Below are positions 9,976-19,309 of a stretch of 64,000 nt of DNA, piece by piece. How positions within the stretch are numbered: position 1 is the first letter of the stretch; the number at the start of each line of letters is the position of its first letter. The notes under the pieces are model-generated. The model was not told the origin of the DNA. It did no database searches and saw nothing but the letters and a program-made list of their open reading frames with translations. The stretch comes from Pseudonocardia kujensis (lineage in GTDB: Bacteria > Actinomycetota > Actinomycetes > Mycobacteriales > Pseudonocardiaceae), in NCBI RefSeq assembly GCF_021283305.1, contig NZ_JAJSOK010000035.1:1-64000 (forward strand). The letters are read 5' to 3'. The position numbers were made by a program, and so were the translations under genes.

Positions 9976-10365
9976 TCATGACGGGTCGACCTTGTCTTCC
10001 GTGACTGACGGAACCGGGACTGTCCCGGCTCCCTCCTGTTGCCCCCCAGCAGGATCCGCCGCCGTGGCGGCGCTGATCCCGTCGAGGTACGACCTGACCG
10101 CGGTCACCGGCAGCGGACCCGGGACACGCAGTGCCCGCGGGAACGCCGATCGGCGCTCGGCCCGGTCGAGACACCCCGAGGCGGGATGCACCCAGGCACC
10201 CCGGCCGGGGAGGCGTCCGCGCGGATCCGGGACCAGGGCCCCGTCCACCGCGACGACGCGCAACAGACCGGTGGCCTGCTCCCGGGTGCGACACCCGACA
10301 CAGGTGCGGACGGGTCCCTGCGCCCGGTTGCGGGCCGGGATCGAGTGTAGCGCGTCCTCCCTCAG
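9976..10365 (-). CDS. ylxR: YlxR family RNA-binding protein
   Basis: About 129 aa. The conserved block [19 protein letters not shown], then [29 protein letters not shown], is the DUF448/YlxR fold, a small nucleoid- or RNA-binding protein encoded between nusA and infB. The start is uncertain. There is no ATG, GTG or TTG in frame between the nusA stop and the conserved core. The frame can begin at a CTG at 10365-10363, which overlaps the nusA stop as CTGA; GGAGG lies at 10360-10356 just inside. A CTG or other rare start, or coupling, is implied. A 50-residue C-terminal tail is not conserved. Confidence 0.8.
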   Translation of the reverse strand: MREDALHSIPARNRAQGPVRTCVGCRTREQATGLLRVVAVDGALVPDPRGRLPGRGAWVHPASGCLDRAERRSAFPRALRVPGPLPVTAVRSYLDGISAATAADPAGGQQEGAGTVPVPSVTEDKVDPS

Positions 10366-11426
10366 CCGACCGACTCCGTCCCCGAGGTGCGCGCCACGGG
10401 GGACTCGTCCTCCGGGTCCGCGTCGAGCTCGGTCCGGCCGGCCCGGGCGCGGGGGTCCGCGTCGCTGCGGATGTCGATCCGCCAGCCGGTCAGACGGGCT
10501 GCGAGCCGTGCGTTCTGCCCCTCCTTGCCGATCGCCAGGGACAGCTGGAAGTCCGGCACCACGACCCGCGCGGTCCGGGTGCGCGCGTCGATCACCGTGA
10601 CGGACACCACCTTCGACGGCGAGAGCGCGTTGCCGACGAACGTCGCCGGGTCCTCCGACCAGTCGATGATGTCGATCTTCTCGTCGTGCAGCTCGCTCAT
10701 GACGTTGCGCACCCGCTGGCCCATCGGGCCGATGCAGGCGCCCTTCGGGTTGACCCCGGCGACCTTGGACCGCACCGCGATCTTCGACCGGTGCCCGGCC
10801 TCGCGGGCGACGGCGACGATCTCCACCGACCCGTCGACCAGCTCGGGGACCTCCAGCGCGAACAGCTTGCGCACGAGGTTGGGATGCGTGCGGCTCAACG
10901 TGATCTGCGTGCCGCGCATTCCCCGGCTGACGCCGACGACGTAGCAGCGGATCCGGTCGCCGTGCTCGTAGCTCTCCCCCGGCACCTGCTCGGTCGGGGG
11001 CAGCACGCCCTCGATCTGCCCCAGGGAGACCACGACCACACCGCGGGCGTTCGCGCGGGCGTCGCGCTGGATCACCCCGGAGACGATCTCGCCCTCCTGG
11101 GCGGCGAACTCGCCGTAGGTGCGCTCGTGCTCGGCGTCGCGCAGCCGCTGGACGATGACCTGCCGCGCGGTGGTGGCGGCGATCCGGCCGAAGCCCTCCG
11201 GGGTGTCGTCCCACTCGGGGCCGGGTTCGCCGTCCTCGCCGACCTCGTGCGCCATGACCCGGACCAGCCCGGTCTTGCGGTCGATGTCGATCCGCGCGTG
11301 CGGCTGATGGCCCTCGGTGTGCTTGTACGCCGTGAGCAGGGCGGTCTCGATGGCCTCGATGACCGTGTCGAACGGGATCTCCTTCTCCCGCTCGATGGCC
11401 CGCAGCGCCGCGATGTCGACGTTCAT
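10362..11426 (-). CDS. nusA: transcription termination/antitermination protein NusA
   Basis: 354 aa, binds RNA polymerase and nascent RNA. It shows the N-terminal RNAP-binding domain ([20 protein letters not shown]), the S1 domain ([22 protein letters not shown]), then KH1 and KH2 ([23 protein letters not shown] and [20 protein letters not shown]). It ends after KH2 with a short acidic tail, as in mycobacterial NusA, lacking the E. coli AR domains. The start ATG overlaps the rimP stop (ATGA at 11426-11423), showing translational coupling. Confidence 0.97.
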   Translation of the reverse strand: MNVDIAALRAIEREKEIPFDTVIEAIETALLTAYKHTEGHQPHARIDIDRKTGLVRVMAHEVGEDGEPGPEWDDTPEGFGRIAATTARQVIVQRLRDAEHERTYGEFAAQEGEIVSGVIQRDARANARGVVVVSLGQIEGVLPPTEQVPGESYEHGDRIRCYVVGVSRGMRGTQITLSRTHPNLVRKLFALEVPELVDGSVEIVAVAREAGHRSKIAVRSKVAGVNPKGACIGPMGQRVRNVMSELHDEKIDIIDWSEDPATFVGNALSPSKVVSVTVIDARTRTARVVVPDFQLSLAIGKEGQNARLAARLTGWRIDIRSDADPRARAGRTELDADPEDESPVARTSGTESVG

Positions 11427-11986
11427 GCCTGCTCCTCGTTCCCCGGGGCCGCCCCGCCGGCCCCGTCGAGCGCCTCGACCTCCGCCTTCGGCGGCGCCTT
11501 GAACTCCACCTGCACCACGGCCCGGGTCACGTCGGCGTAGCGCAGCTCACGCGGGTGCGGCTTCTTCGCGCCCGCCTCCACCACGGTGACCGACTCCGGC
11601 CCCGCGCGCCCGACGCGCACCTCGAGCGTCTCGCCGCCGGCCAGCGTCACCCGGACCAGGCGCAGGTGCGCCCGCCGCCAGTGCAGCGGCCGGGTGAGCG
11701 GGCGGTCGATGCCCGGGGAGGTCACCTCGAGCGTGTACGAGCCCGCGATCAGGTGCTCGTGCCGGTCCAGCTCCGCCGCGGCCGAGCGGCTCAGCCGGGC
11801 GATGGCGTCGAGCCCGACGCCGGTCTCCTCGGCGTCCTCGGGCACGTCGACGACCACCTTCACGGTGTGCTTGCGCCCGGCGGCCCGCACCTCGATGTCC
11901 TCGATCTCGAACCCGGCGCCGGCGACGACGGGCTCCAGCACACCGCGCAGGGTGCCGGTGAGCTGATCGGGGGCGGGGCTCGGCAT
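11423..11986 (-). CDS. rimP: ribosome maturation factor RimP
   Basis: 187 aa. RimP assists 30S assembly. The N-terminal alpha/beta domain includes GFEIEDIEV and the motif [15 protein letters not shown]. The C-terminal SH3-like barrel is seen from about residue 110. The tail (residues 160-187) is acidic and Ala/Gly-rich. This is the first gene of the minus-strand rimP-nusA-ylxR-infB operon. Upstream (11987-12105) it faces a divergent lipoprotein gene, so the operon promoter must lie in that ~120 bp. Confidence 0.95.
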   Translation of the reverse strand: MPSPAPDQLTGTLRGVLEPVVAGAGFEIEDIEVRAAGRKHTVKVVVDVPEDAEETGVGLDAIARLSRSAAAELDRHEHLIAGSYTLEVTSPGIDRPLTRPLHWRRAHLRLVRVTLAGGETLEVRVGRAGPESVTVVEAGAKKPHPRELRYADVTRAVVQVEFKAPPKAEVEALDGAGGAAPGNEEQA

Positions 11987-12105
11987 GGATCTCCTTCGCG
12001 GGCGCTCGGCAGGTCGTAACGGCCGTCCAGACTATCGCGGACCGCCGGAGGGACCGCCGGACCCGTGCCCCGCCGCCGCAGCGGCGGCTGGCAGGATGCC
12101 GGGCT

Positions 12106-12621
12106 GTGCACCCCGGCCCTCCGCCCCGCCCGGCAGCCCCGCGGCTGACCCGCAGGCGGGCGTTGTCGCTGGGCCTGGCGGCGGGCGGGCTGGGCCTCGC
12201 CGCCCCGGTCCTCGCCGGGTGCGCCGCCGCGTCCTCCGACGACGGCCCGGACCCGCTGATCCCGCTGGTCACCCGGGCCCGGTCGGACGCCGCCCTGGTC
12301 ACCGCCGTGATCACGGCCGACCCGTCGCTGACCGGGCAGCTCGACCCGCTCCGCTCGGCCCGCACCGACCACGCCACCGCCCTCGAGCAGGAGATCGCCC
12401 GGGTCGCCGGCACCACCGCGCCCGCCACACCCGCCCCCGCGCCGACGGCCCCGCAGGCGGGCGCGGACCTGGACGCGGTGCGCCAGGCCGTGGCCGACGC
12501 CGCGCGCGAGGCCGCCGGGCTGGTCGGCAGCGTGCCCACGGCGCGGGCCGGGCTGGTCGGCTCCGTCGCCGCCTGCTGCGCGGCCTACACCACGGTGCTG
12601 GGGGCGCCGCAGACATCATGA
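12106..12621 (+). CDS. Tat-exported lipoprotein (helical, hypothetical)
   Basis: 171 aa from GTG 12106, with a -10-like CAGGAT 8 nt before the start. The N-terminus has a twin-arginine signal (RLTRRRALSLGLAAGG) and lipobox LAGC near residue 41, so it should be exported folded and lipidated. The mature part is Ala-rich and helical with a Pro/Thr linker. The gene overlaps the ferritin-like gene by ATGA. In position and pairing it matches mycobacterial Rv2843/Rv2844, next to rimP-nusA. Function unknown; an envelope protein working with its neighbour is inferred. Confidence 0.8.
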   Translation: MHPGPPPRPAAPRLTRRRALSLGLAAGGLGLAAPVLAGCAAASSDDGPDPLIPLVTRARSDAALVTAVITADPSLTGQLDPLRSARTDHATALEQEIARVAGTTAPATPAPAPTAPQAGADLDAVRQAVADAAREAAGLVGSVPTARAGLVGSVAACCAAYTTVLGAPQTS

Positions 12622-13067
12622 GCGTCCCGATCGACGACGAGGCCGTCAACGCCCTTCAGGGCGCCCTGTCCGCCGAGCACGCCGCCCTCTGGTCCTACAC
12701 GCTGATCCTCGCGTTCGTGCCCGCGGACCAGGCGGCCGTGGCGCGCCAGGACATCGCGGGGCACCGCACCCTGCGCAGCCAGATCGAGCAGACGCTCACG
12801 GACGTCGGGGCGCGGCCGGTGTCGGCGCAGCCGGCCTACACCACGCCGGTGCCGGTGACCGACACGCTCTCCGCCGGGCGGCTCGCCGTGACCGCGGAGG
12901 CCGACGCGCTCGCGGCCTGGCGGTCCGTGCTGGAGCACACCACCAACCAGCAGCTGCGGGTCGCGGCGCTCAAGGCGCTGTCGGAGGGGACGGTCCGCGC
13001 CTCCCGCTGGCGCGCCGCCACGGGCACCGCCCCGACCATCCCCTCCCTCCCCGGCATCGTCCGCTGA
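12618..13067 (+). CDS. ferritin-like DUF4439 protein
   Basis: 149 aa. A four-helix-type protein beginning DDEAVNALQGALSAEHAALWSYTL, with an E-x-x-A-x-x-Y first helix pattern and a second pair of helices (EADALAAWRSVLEHTTNQQLRVAAL), as in DUF4439/ferritin-like superfamily members. It has no signal peptide of its own. The ATG overlaps the lipoprotein stop, so the two are translationally coupled. Metal binding is possible, but the full ferritin ligand set (second E-x-x-H) is not evident. Position matches Rv2844 of M. tuberculosis. A repeat array begins 34 bp after the stop. Confidence 0.75.
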   Translation: MSVPIDDEAVNALQGALSAEHAALWSYTLILAFVPADQAAVARQDIAGHRTLRSQIEQTLTDVGARPVSAQPAYTTPVPVTDTLSAGRLAVTAEADALAAWRSVLEHTTNQQLRVAALKALSEGTVRASRWRAATGTAPTIPSLPGIVR

Positions 13068-13101
13068 GGAGTCCCACCCGGGTCGCGCTGTGAGCTCCCG
13101 A

Positions 13102-13349
13102 GAGTCGCGAGATCCGGCAGCGCGAGTCGCCAGATCCAGCAGCGCGAGTCGCCAGATCCAGCAGCGCGAGTCGCCAGATCCAGCAGCGCGAGTCGCCAGA
13201 TCCGACAGCGCGAGTCGCCAGATCCGACAGCGCGAGTCGCCAGATCCGACAGCGCGAGTCGCCAGATCCGACAGCGCGAGTCGCCAGATCCGACAGCGCG
13301 AGTCGCCAGATCCAGCAGCGCGAGTCGCCAGATCCGACAGCGCGAGAAG
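13102..13349 (+). repeat. 22-bp tandem repeat array A (11 copies plus a degenerate 12th)
   Basis: GAGTCG recurs at 13102 and then every 22 bp without exception to 13322; at 13344 it decays to GAGAAG. The unit reads GAGTCG, CC, AGATCC, then GACAG or AGCAG, and GCGC; two subtypes (CCGACAG and CCAGCAG) are interspersed. The array fills the gap between the ferritin-like gene (plus) and the aminotransferase (minus), which converge on it. The units match arrays B and C at most positions. No hairpin is evident within a unit. Confidence 0.95.
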
Positions 13350-13380
13350 GCGGTTTCGAGCGGCCGAACCGCAGGGGTGC

Positions 13381-14397
13381 TCAGGTCAGGGCGGCGAGGG
13401 CGCGCTCGACGTCGGCGTCGGTGCTGTAGAGGCCGAACGAGAGCCTGGCCCCGCCGCCGCGCGCGGTCGCGACGATCCCGGCCCCGGCGAGCCGGCGCGC
13501 CGCGTCGGGCAGGCCGATGTGCACGATCGCCGAGCCCGCGGGCGGGAGGCCGAGGCCGGCGCGGAACCGGTCGGCCAGGCCGGCGCAGTGCGCTCGGACG
13601 GCCACTAGATCGAGCCCGGCGAGCCAGCCGAGGGACTCCGCGGCGCCGACGTGGCAGTACCAGGCCGGCGAGGTGTCCAGCCCGCGCGCCTCGGCGGCGA
13701 GCTTCGGCGGCAGGCCCGTGGTGCTGCTCCACGGGTCCTCCGCGGCGTACCAATTCGCGGCGTGCGGGACGAGCTCGAGCTCCGGGCGCACCGCCATCCA
13801 GGCAGCGCCGCGCGGGGCGAAGAGCCACTTGTAGCAGGCGCCTGCGACCGCGTCGGCCCAGCCGAGGTCGAGCGGCATCCACCCGGCGGCCTGGGTGACG
13901 TCGAGCAGCACCCGGGTGCCCGAGGCACGCGCGGCGCGCAGCGCGTCGAGGTCGGCGAGCCGCCCGTCGAGGGACTGGACCACGCTGACCGCGACGACGT
14001 CGGCCTCCGGCGCCCGCTCCCCCAGCTCCTCGAGCGGCACCTCGGTGACCGTGATCCCGCGGCCCTGCACCGCGAACGGGTAGCTGACACTGCTGAACTC
14101 GCCCTCCGCCACGAGGACCTGCGCGCCGTCCGGCGTCGCGGCCGCGACGAGTCCGACCAGCGGCGACACCGAGCCCGCGACGGCGACCCGGTCGGCGCCG
14201 ACCCCCACGAGGCGGCCGAAGGAGGCGCGGGCGCCGGCCACCACGCCGTCGAAGTCCGTGGCCCGGCCGGTCCCGTGCCGCCAGGCGTCGAGGGCGCGGT
14301 CGACGGCGTCGGCCGTCTCGCGCGGGGGGACCCCGACACTGGCGGTGTTCAGGTAGCCGTCGGGCACGTCGAAGATCCGTCCGAACGCCTCTCGCAC
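13381..14397 (-). CDS. class V aminotransferase (PLP-dependent, cysteine desulfurase/epimerase-like)
   Basis: 338 aa. Fold-type I PLP enzyme: the N-terminal YLNTASVGVPPRE substrate loop, the DVTQAAGWMPLD aspartate that contacts the pyridine nitrogen, and the Schiff-base lysine in AGACYKWLFAPRG (near residue 190). The C-terminal GARLSFGLYSTDADVERAL holds the carboxylate arginine. It lacks an active-site cysteine loop typical of IscS/SufS, so an amino-acid lyase or isopenicillin-N-epimerase-like role is as likely. It lies alone between two 22-bp repeat arrays (A at its 3' side, B at its 5' side). Confidence 0.85.
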   Translation of the reverse strand: MREAFGRIFDVPDGYLNTASVGVPPRETADAVDRALDAWRHGTGRATDFDGVVAGARASFGRLVGVGADRVAVAGSVSPLVGLVAAATPDGAQVLVAEGEFSSVSYPFAVQGRGITVTEVPLEELGERAPEADVVAVSVVQSLDGRLADLDALRAARASGTRVLLDVTQAAGWMPLDLGWADAVAGACYKWLFAPRGAAWMAVRPELELVPHAANWYAAEDPWSSTTGLPPKLAAEARGLDTSPAWYCHVGAAESLGWLAGLDLVAVRAHCAGLADRFRAGLGLPPAGSAIVHIGLPDAARRLAGAGIVATARGGGARLSFGLYSTDADVERALAALT

Positions 14398-14465
14398 GCC
14401 CCGACCCTACGGCGGCGCGCTGCGGCGGGCTGACCGAATTCCGGCGGCGTGCCGGCCCGCACCAC

Positions 14466-14566
14466 AACTCCCGACTCGCGCCACCACAACTCCCGACTCG
14501 CGCCACCGGAACCCCCGACTCGCGCCACCGGAACTCCCGACTCGCGGAAACCCATGGCCCGACTCG
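14466..14566 (-). repeat. 22-bp tandem repeat array B (5 phased copies)
   Basis: CGACTC, the complement of GAGTCG, occurs at 14472, 14494, 14516, 14538 and 14560, each 22 bp apart. Read on the minus strand the unit is GAGTCG, GG, AGTTCCGG, TG, GCGC, the same scheme as arrays A and C. The last copy is degenerate outside the core. The array lies in the 232-bp divergent gap between the aminotransferase and the YjbQ gene, ending ~50 bp before the latter's -10 box. So here it is in a promoter region, not at gene ends. Confidence 0.9.
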
Positions 14567-14617
14567 GGGGAAGCCGCGCAGCGTGGCGCGCGGGAGGCCG
14601 GGTGCGCGGGGCTCTTC

Positions 14618-14623
14618 TAGGGT
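14618..14623 (+). promoter_or_regulatory. -10 box of a leaderless yjbQ transcript
   Basis: TAGGGT followed by 6 nt and then the ATG at 14630. In actinobacteria this spacing places the transcription start at or next to the start codon. No Shine-Dalgarno fits the ATG. Confidence 0.5.
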
Positions 14624-14629
14624 CGGGGC

Positions 14630-15040
14630 ATGCACAGCGAGCTGATCGAGGTCCGCACCGGCGGCGAGGAGCGGGTCGTCGACCTGACCTCGCGCATCGC
14701 CGACCACCTGCGCTCCGTCGACGCGCGGGAGGGCCTGCTCAACGTCTGGGTGCCGCACGCCACCGCCGGCGTCGCGGTGATCGAGACCGGCGCCGGCAGC
14801 GACACCGACCTGCTCACCGCGCTGCGCGACCTCCTGCCGGCCGACGACCGCTGGACCCACCGCCACGGCAGCCGCGGGCACGGCCGCGACCACGTGCTGC
14901 CGGCCATCGTCGCGCCCTCCATGTCGGTCCCGGTGATCGACGGCGCACTCGCGCTGGGCACCTGGCAGTCGGTGTGCCTGGTGGACACGAACGTCGACAA
15001 CGCGGTGCGCTCGGTCCGGCTGTCGTTCCTGCCCGGCTGA
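14630..15040 (+). CDS. YjbQ/UPF0047 family protein
   Basis: 136 aa. Signature of UPF0047/YjbQ: LLNVWVPHATAGVAVIETG and the C-terminal GTWQSVCLVDTNVDNAVRSVRLSF, with a HRHGSRGHGRDHVLPAI loop carrying clustered histidines near the trimer active site. Family members complement thiamine-phosphate synthase defects weakly, but the physiological role is unsettled. Length matches the family. Probably transcribed leaderless from the -10 at 14618. Confidence 0.88.
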   Translation: MHSELIEVRTGGEERVVDLTSRIADHLRSVDAREGLLNVWVPHATAGVAVIETGAGSDTDLLTALRDLLPADDRWTHRHGSRGHGRDHVLPAIVAPSMSVPVIDGALALGTWQSVCLVDTNVDNAVRSVRLSFLPG

Positions 15041-15049
15041 TCAGCCGGA

Positions 15050-15373
15050 TCACAGATCGCGGACCCTGCGGGCGGCCGCGCCGAGGCCGGTGGCGGGGCG
15101 CAGCTCGCGGAGCCGGTGGATCGCGGCGACCTCTCCCTGCCGCAGCTTCACCTCGCGGATCTCGGCGAGTTCGTCGTCGTCGAGGTCCAGCGGCAGGTAG
15201 GCGACGGTGATGCGGCGCAACGGCTCCACCATGAGCAGCGCCGCGGCGGCCACGACCCCGGCGGCGGTGTAGGCGCCGGCGAGGACCAGGACGAGCGCCG
15301 CCAGCAGCCCGGCCGCCGGAATCGCCCAGAGCAGCCAGGGCAGCCGCCGGCGCAGCGCGTCCACCGCGTCCAT
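15050..15373 (-). CDS. small two-TM membrane protein, hypothetical
   Basis: 107 aa from ATG 15373. A short basic N-terminus is followed by two adjacent hydrophobic helices (LLWAIPAAGLLAALVLVLAG and TAAGVVAAAALLMVEPL). Then a charged cytoplasmic-type helix follows (DLDDDELAEIREVKLRQGEVAAIHRLREL). No recognised domain. It stands convergent with yjbQ (10 bp apart) and divergent from the membrane protein at 15448. Not assigned a function. Confidence 0.65.
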   Translation of the reverse strand: MDAVDALRRRLPWLLWAIPAAGLLAALVLVLAGAYTAAGVVAAAALLMVEPLRRITVAYLPLDLDDDELAEIREVKLRQGEVAAIHRLRELRPATGLGAAARRVRDL

Positions 15374-15434
15374 GGCGGAAGGACACCACACCCGGGGCCA
15401 CGCCCGCCACCATGATCGAGTGCCGGCCGCGCGC

Positions 15435-15440
15435 TACCCT
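15435..15440 (+). promoter_or_regulatory. -10 box of a leaderless transcript (membrane protein 15448)
   Basis: TACCCT, then 7 nt, then GTG 15448. This is the same arrangement as upstream of the YaaA gene (33326) and supports GTG 15448 over the more upstream ATG at 15412. Confidence 0.5.
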
Positions 15441-15447
15441 CCCGCGC

Positions 15448-16296
15448 GTGGACGCCCCGGACGAGCCCCGCCGGCCTGCGGGAGGCCCGGAGCCCACCCC
15501 GTCCGACGCCCCGCAGTACCCCGGCCAGCGCTACCCCGCCGTCCCGGGGCGGGAGGGCGAGCCCGAGATCCCGGGCGAGCAGCCCTGGGGCCCTCCGGAC
15601 ACCCCGCCGCAGTCGGAACCGTCCTGGGCCCCGCCGCCGGTCGAGCGTCGGGAAGGGCACACCGGCCGGTGGATCGCCGGGCTCACCGCCGTGATCGTGC
15701 TGGCCCTCGCGGCGATCGGCGGCGGCGCCTGGTTCCTCGCCACCGCGCTGTCCGGGCCGACCGTGCCGGCGGGCTACCGGCCCGTCGCCACGCCGTCCCT
15801 GACCTACGCCGTGCCCGGAGACTGGACCCCGCTCGACGGTGTCGGCGCCCGCGGGCTCGGCGTCGCGTTCACCGGCGGCGCCGATGCGCCCGGCTACGTC
15901 TGCCGCGGCAACCCCTACAAGCGCGGCACCGCGACCAGCGCGCTCGTGCAGGCCCCCGACGACCCGGCCACCCTCGCCCGCCGCTTCGCCGCCGACTTCG
16001 GCCGCTCCTTCTACACGAGCACCGCCGGCCACGGTCCGCGCGTCGAGGTCGGCGCGCCGCGGACCGTCGAGATCGGCGACGCGACCGGGGTGGTCGTCGA
16101 GGCCGTCTCCACCACCCCGGGCGACGACGGCTGCCTGGCCACCGAGGGCCGCACGGCGGTGCTCGCCGTGCCGACCGCGGGCGGCACCGCGCTGCTGCTC
16201 GCGAACGCCGACACGGCCGGCGGCCCGCCGACCCCGCCGCTGGTCCCGCCGTCGACCGTCGACGACGTCATCGGCACCGCGGCCCTCCCCCGGTGA
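15448..16296 (+). CDS. single-pass membrane protein with extracellular domain, hypothetical
   Basis: 282 aa from GTG 15448. The first ~65 residues are a Pro-rich cytoplasmic segment. One hydrophobic helix follows (WIAGLTAVIVLALAAIGGGAW), then a ~190-residue extracytoplasmic domain with two or three cysteines (YVCRGNPYKRG and GDDGCLATEG). It belongs to no family I recognise. The Ser/Thr kinase begins 90 bp downstream on the same strand and has a similarly organised extracellular domain with Cys pairs, so the two may be co-expressed partners or kinase and substrate (inference). Confidence 0.7.
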   Translation: MDAPDEPRRPAGGPEPTPSDAPQYPGQRYPAVPGREGEPEIPGEQPWGPPDTPPQSEPSWAPPPVERREGHTGRWIAGLTAVIVLALAAIGGGAWFLATALSGPTVPAGYRPVATPSLTYAVPGDWTPLDGVGARGLGVAFTGGADAPGYVCRGNPYKRGTATSALVQAPDDPATLARRFAADFGRSFYTSTAGHGPRVEVGAPRTVEIGDATGVVVEAVSTTPGDDGCLATEGRTAVLAVPTAGGTALLLANADTAGGPPTPPLVPPSTVDDVIGTAALPR

Positions 16297-16385
16297 GCCG
16301 GTAACGCCGCCGCACCCCCGCCCGAGATCGCGTACGGTCCCGCCACGCCCACGGTGGCGCGTCCGCGGGGTCCGAAGGGGGCACG

Positions 16386-18119
<1,734 letters not shown>

Positions 18120-19240
18120 CCCACCCGGGCGAGGTCCGCCCTCTCCTCGCCCGGCGCGACCCCTAGCCGCTCGCGGCCCCGCTCCTCGCCGAGCCCGCGC
18201 GCGTGCTCGTCCAGCTGCAGCCGGCCGTCCCACGTCGTGTGGCGGACGCCGCGCTCCTCCAGCAGCTCGACGACGGCGGCCGGGTCCGGCACGGGGGCCG
18301 GGGCGAGGTCGTCGGCGTCGGCAAGGAGGCTGCCGACGGTCTCCAGCACACAGGGTGGGCGGGTCGACGGCACGATGTGCCCGATCGGCCCGACGGGGCC
18401 GCGCTTGATCCAGCCGCAGGCGTAGACCCCGGGGACGTGCTGGTCGTCGAAGTCGAGGACCCGGCCCGCAGCGTGCGGCAGGGTGCCGGACAGGGCGTCG
18501 AACGGCAGCTCGGGCAGCTCCGAGCCGATGTACCCCGTTGCCCGGTACAGGGCCTGGAGCGGGTGATCGGTGAACACACCGGTGCCACGGACGCCGCCGC
18601 GGCCGTCGAGCTCTATCCGCTCGGTGCGCAGCCCGGTGACGCGGTCCGCGCCGAGCACGGCGACCGGCGCCGCCAGGAAATGCAGGTGCAGCCGGCGCAG
18701 CGCCGGGTCGTGGGCGGGGCGGCGGTCGCGCAACGCCCAGTCCTGCAGGGTCCTCACCACCATCCGGGTCTGCTCGCCCGCCCGCAGCGCGGCGAGCGAC
18801 CCCTCGTCGAACTCGACGTCCTCCGGGTCGACAACGACCTCGACGCCCGGCACGTGGTCCAGCTCGCGCAGCTCCTTCGGCGTGAAGCGGGCCTGGACGA
18901 GGCCGCGGCGGGCGAAGACGTGCACGTCGGTGGCCCGGTTGACGGCGAGCCCGCGGTGGAGTTCGTGCGGGATCTCGGTGACGGGCACGTCCTCGGCGTG
19001 CTTGGCCAGCACCCGGGCGACATCGAGCGCGACGTTGCCCGCCCCGATCACGCCGACGTGCCGCGGCTGCGGGGACCAGTCGCGCGAGACGTCCGGGTGG
19101 CCGTCGAACCCCTTCACGAACTCGGCCGCGCCGTGGCTGCCGGGCAGGTCGATGCCGGGGATGTCGAGGTCGCGGTCCCGCCGCAGCTCACGCCCCATAC
19201 CCACTCCTCGCTCGTGTCGATCGACTCCGACCTAGCGAAG

Positions 19241-19259
19241 AAAGGTATGCCTTACCTAA
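19241..19259 (-). promoter_or_regulatory. IdeR/DtxR-type iron box
   Basis: On the minus strand TTAGGTAAGGCATACCTTT, matching 14 of 19 positions of the IdeR/DtxR consensus TTAGGTTAGGCTAACCTAA. It stands out as A/T-rich in a GC-rich region. It sits upstream of the truncated reductase and downstream of the proS stop, so it should make the reductase iron-repressed. Confidence 0.75.
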
Positions 19260-19309
19260 TGAGGACGACACGCCCTGCTGCAGGGCCCGGCAACCACCGC
19301 CCGACGCGA

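Noticed and set aside
7546-9981. Long plus-strand open frame (811 codons) opposite infB
   Set aside because: It is the antisense of the IF-2 gene; composition is His/Arg/Ala-rich frame shadow and no domain is visible. High GC keeps antisense frames open.
13102-13349. CRISPR array
   Set aside because: Units are only 22 bp in direct tandem with no spacers, and no cas genes are nearby.
13090-13608. A plus-strand repeat protein read through array A (RESPDPAARVARSDSASRQ pattern)
   Set aside because: A 22-bp unit is not a multiple of three, so the peptide repeat only returns every 66 bp; the frame continues as antisense of the aminotransferase. Better explained as non-coding.
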